Source: an uncultured Muribaculaceae bacterium
Lineage (GTDB): Bacteria > Bacteroidota > Bacteroidia > Bacteroidales > Muribaculaceae
NCBI GenBank assembly: GCA_910587235.1
Contig: CAJUKD010000010.1
Span: 1 to 64,000, forward strand
DNA length: 64,000 nt
Reading direction: 5' to 3'
The notes below the pieces were generated by a model that saw nothing but the letters and a program-made list of their open reading frames with translations, ran no database searches and was not told where the DNA came from. The position numbers and the translations under genes are program-made. Positions 63,861-64,000 of the stretch are shown here, one piece after another (position 1 is the stretch's first letter; the number at the start of each line of letters is the position of its first letter).

Positions 63861-64000
63861 ATGCCCGCCGATTCACCGCTTAAAGGAAAAATACTCCCTC
63901 CGCTACGAATGCTCGTTCTTGGAGCGTCGCTGGCTCTGATAGCCCTTATATCGCTCGATGTATTCTCTTCGGCTTCGGGACGCGTGGCCTTCGGCGAACA
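63861..64000 (+). CDS. N-terminal part of a membrane protein, cut by the window edge
   Basis: From ATG at 63861 the frame stays open to the end. The first 46 residues begin MPADSPLKGKILPPLR and include one membrane helix (MLVLGASLALIALISLDVF). An ion-channel-like protein is possible, but too little is visible to say. It is divergent from the capsid cassette and marks its right limit. Confidence 0.6.
   Translation, partial: MPADSPLKGKILPPLRMLVLGASLALIALISLDVFSSASGRVAFGE

Overview
The window is a chromosomal segment of a gut-type Bacteroidales bacterium. The order-level call is supported by TAnnTTTG -7 promoter boxes (several with a TTTG box 19-20 nt upstream), type IX secretion genes (porU, porV and a cargo protein with the C-terminal sorting signal), a PCMD-domain protein, a C10 peptidase with BACON-like lipoproteins, and the lineage genes DUF2851 and DUF3256. 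The GC-rich codon use and gene set would fit Muribaculaceae, but that family call is a guess.

Layout. Positions 1-3800: an AbiEi-like antitoxin fragment, then the gadB-gadC glutamate-dependent acid-resistance operon. 3.8-9.3 kb: topA, an RluA-type pseudouridine synthase, DUF2851 and reverse rubrerythrin. 9.3-18.6 kb (minus strand): a small membrane protein, xseB-xseA, DUF3256 and a DEAD-box helicase, preceded by a TolC/HlyD/two-permease efflux operon with no ATPase gene. 18.7-24.2 kb (minus): an Lrp-regulator, alpha-amylase lipoprotein, tail-anchored pseudokinase and acetyltransferase operon, and an S24/XRE regulator with rnhB. 24.4-25.5 kb: gapA. 25.5-28 kb: an AT-rich accessory patch with a frameshifted C10 protease and tandemly duplicated BACON-like lipoproteins, one of them frameshifted. 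28.3-29.3 kb: PCMD protein. 29.4-35.6 kb (minus): a tightly overlapping operon running from an ACT-like protein through nadK, a metallopeptidase, a PD-(D/E)XK nuclease and an RsmF-like methylase to an MsbA-like exporter. 35.7-49.4 kb (plus): pdxJ, exbB-exbD-tonB-like, rex with a degenerate FAH-like gene, porU-porV, ispF, tRNA-Arg(CCT), a DivIC/FtsB-like protein, mutS and an acetyltransferase. 49.4-55.6 kb (minus): tatD-like, sufS, sufD, sufC, sufB and cvpA. 56.0-59.7 kb: an ECF sigma factor and a large type IX cargo protein. 59.8-63.7 kb (minus): four genes that look like a minimal phage capsid/portal cassette, followed by the start of a plus-strand membrane-protein gene cut by the window edge.

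The most unusual content is in the right half. First, the capsid/portal cassette has no terminase, protease, tail or integrase gene beside it. Its spacers are filled with the same intergenic repeats as the host genes, which suggests a long-resident remnant or a domesticated particle. Second, at least ten copies of an 18-20 bp palindrome (GACGTGCCGTGGCACGTC type) are scattered between genes from 29 kb onward. Some sit inside a longer composite element, and they are accompanied by arrays of a GTTTARA-like heptad. One copy appears to supply the stop codon of sufD. Database searches, exact identities and structure predictions could not be run. Family names rest on recognised motifs and memory of the families.
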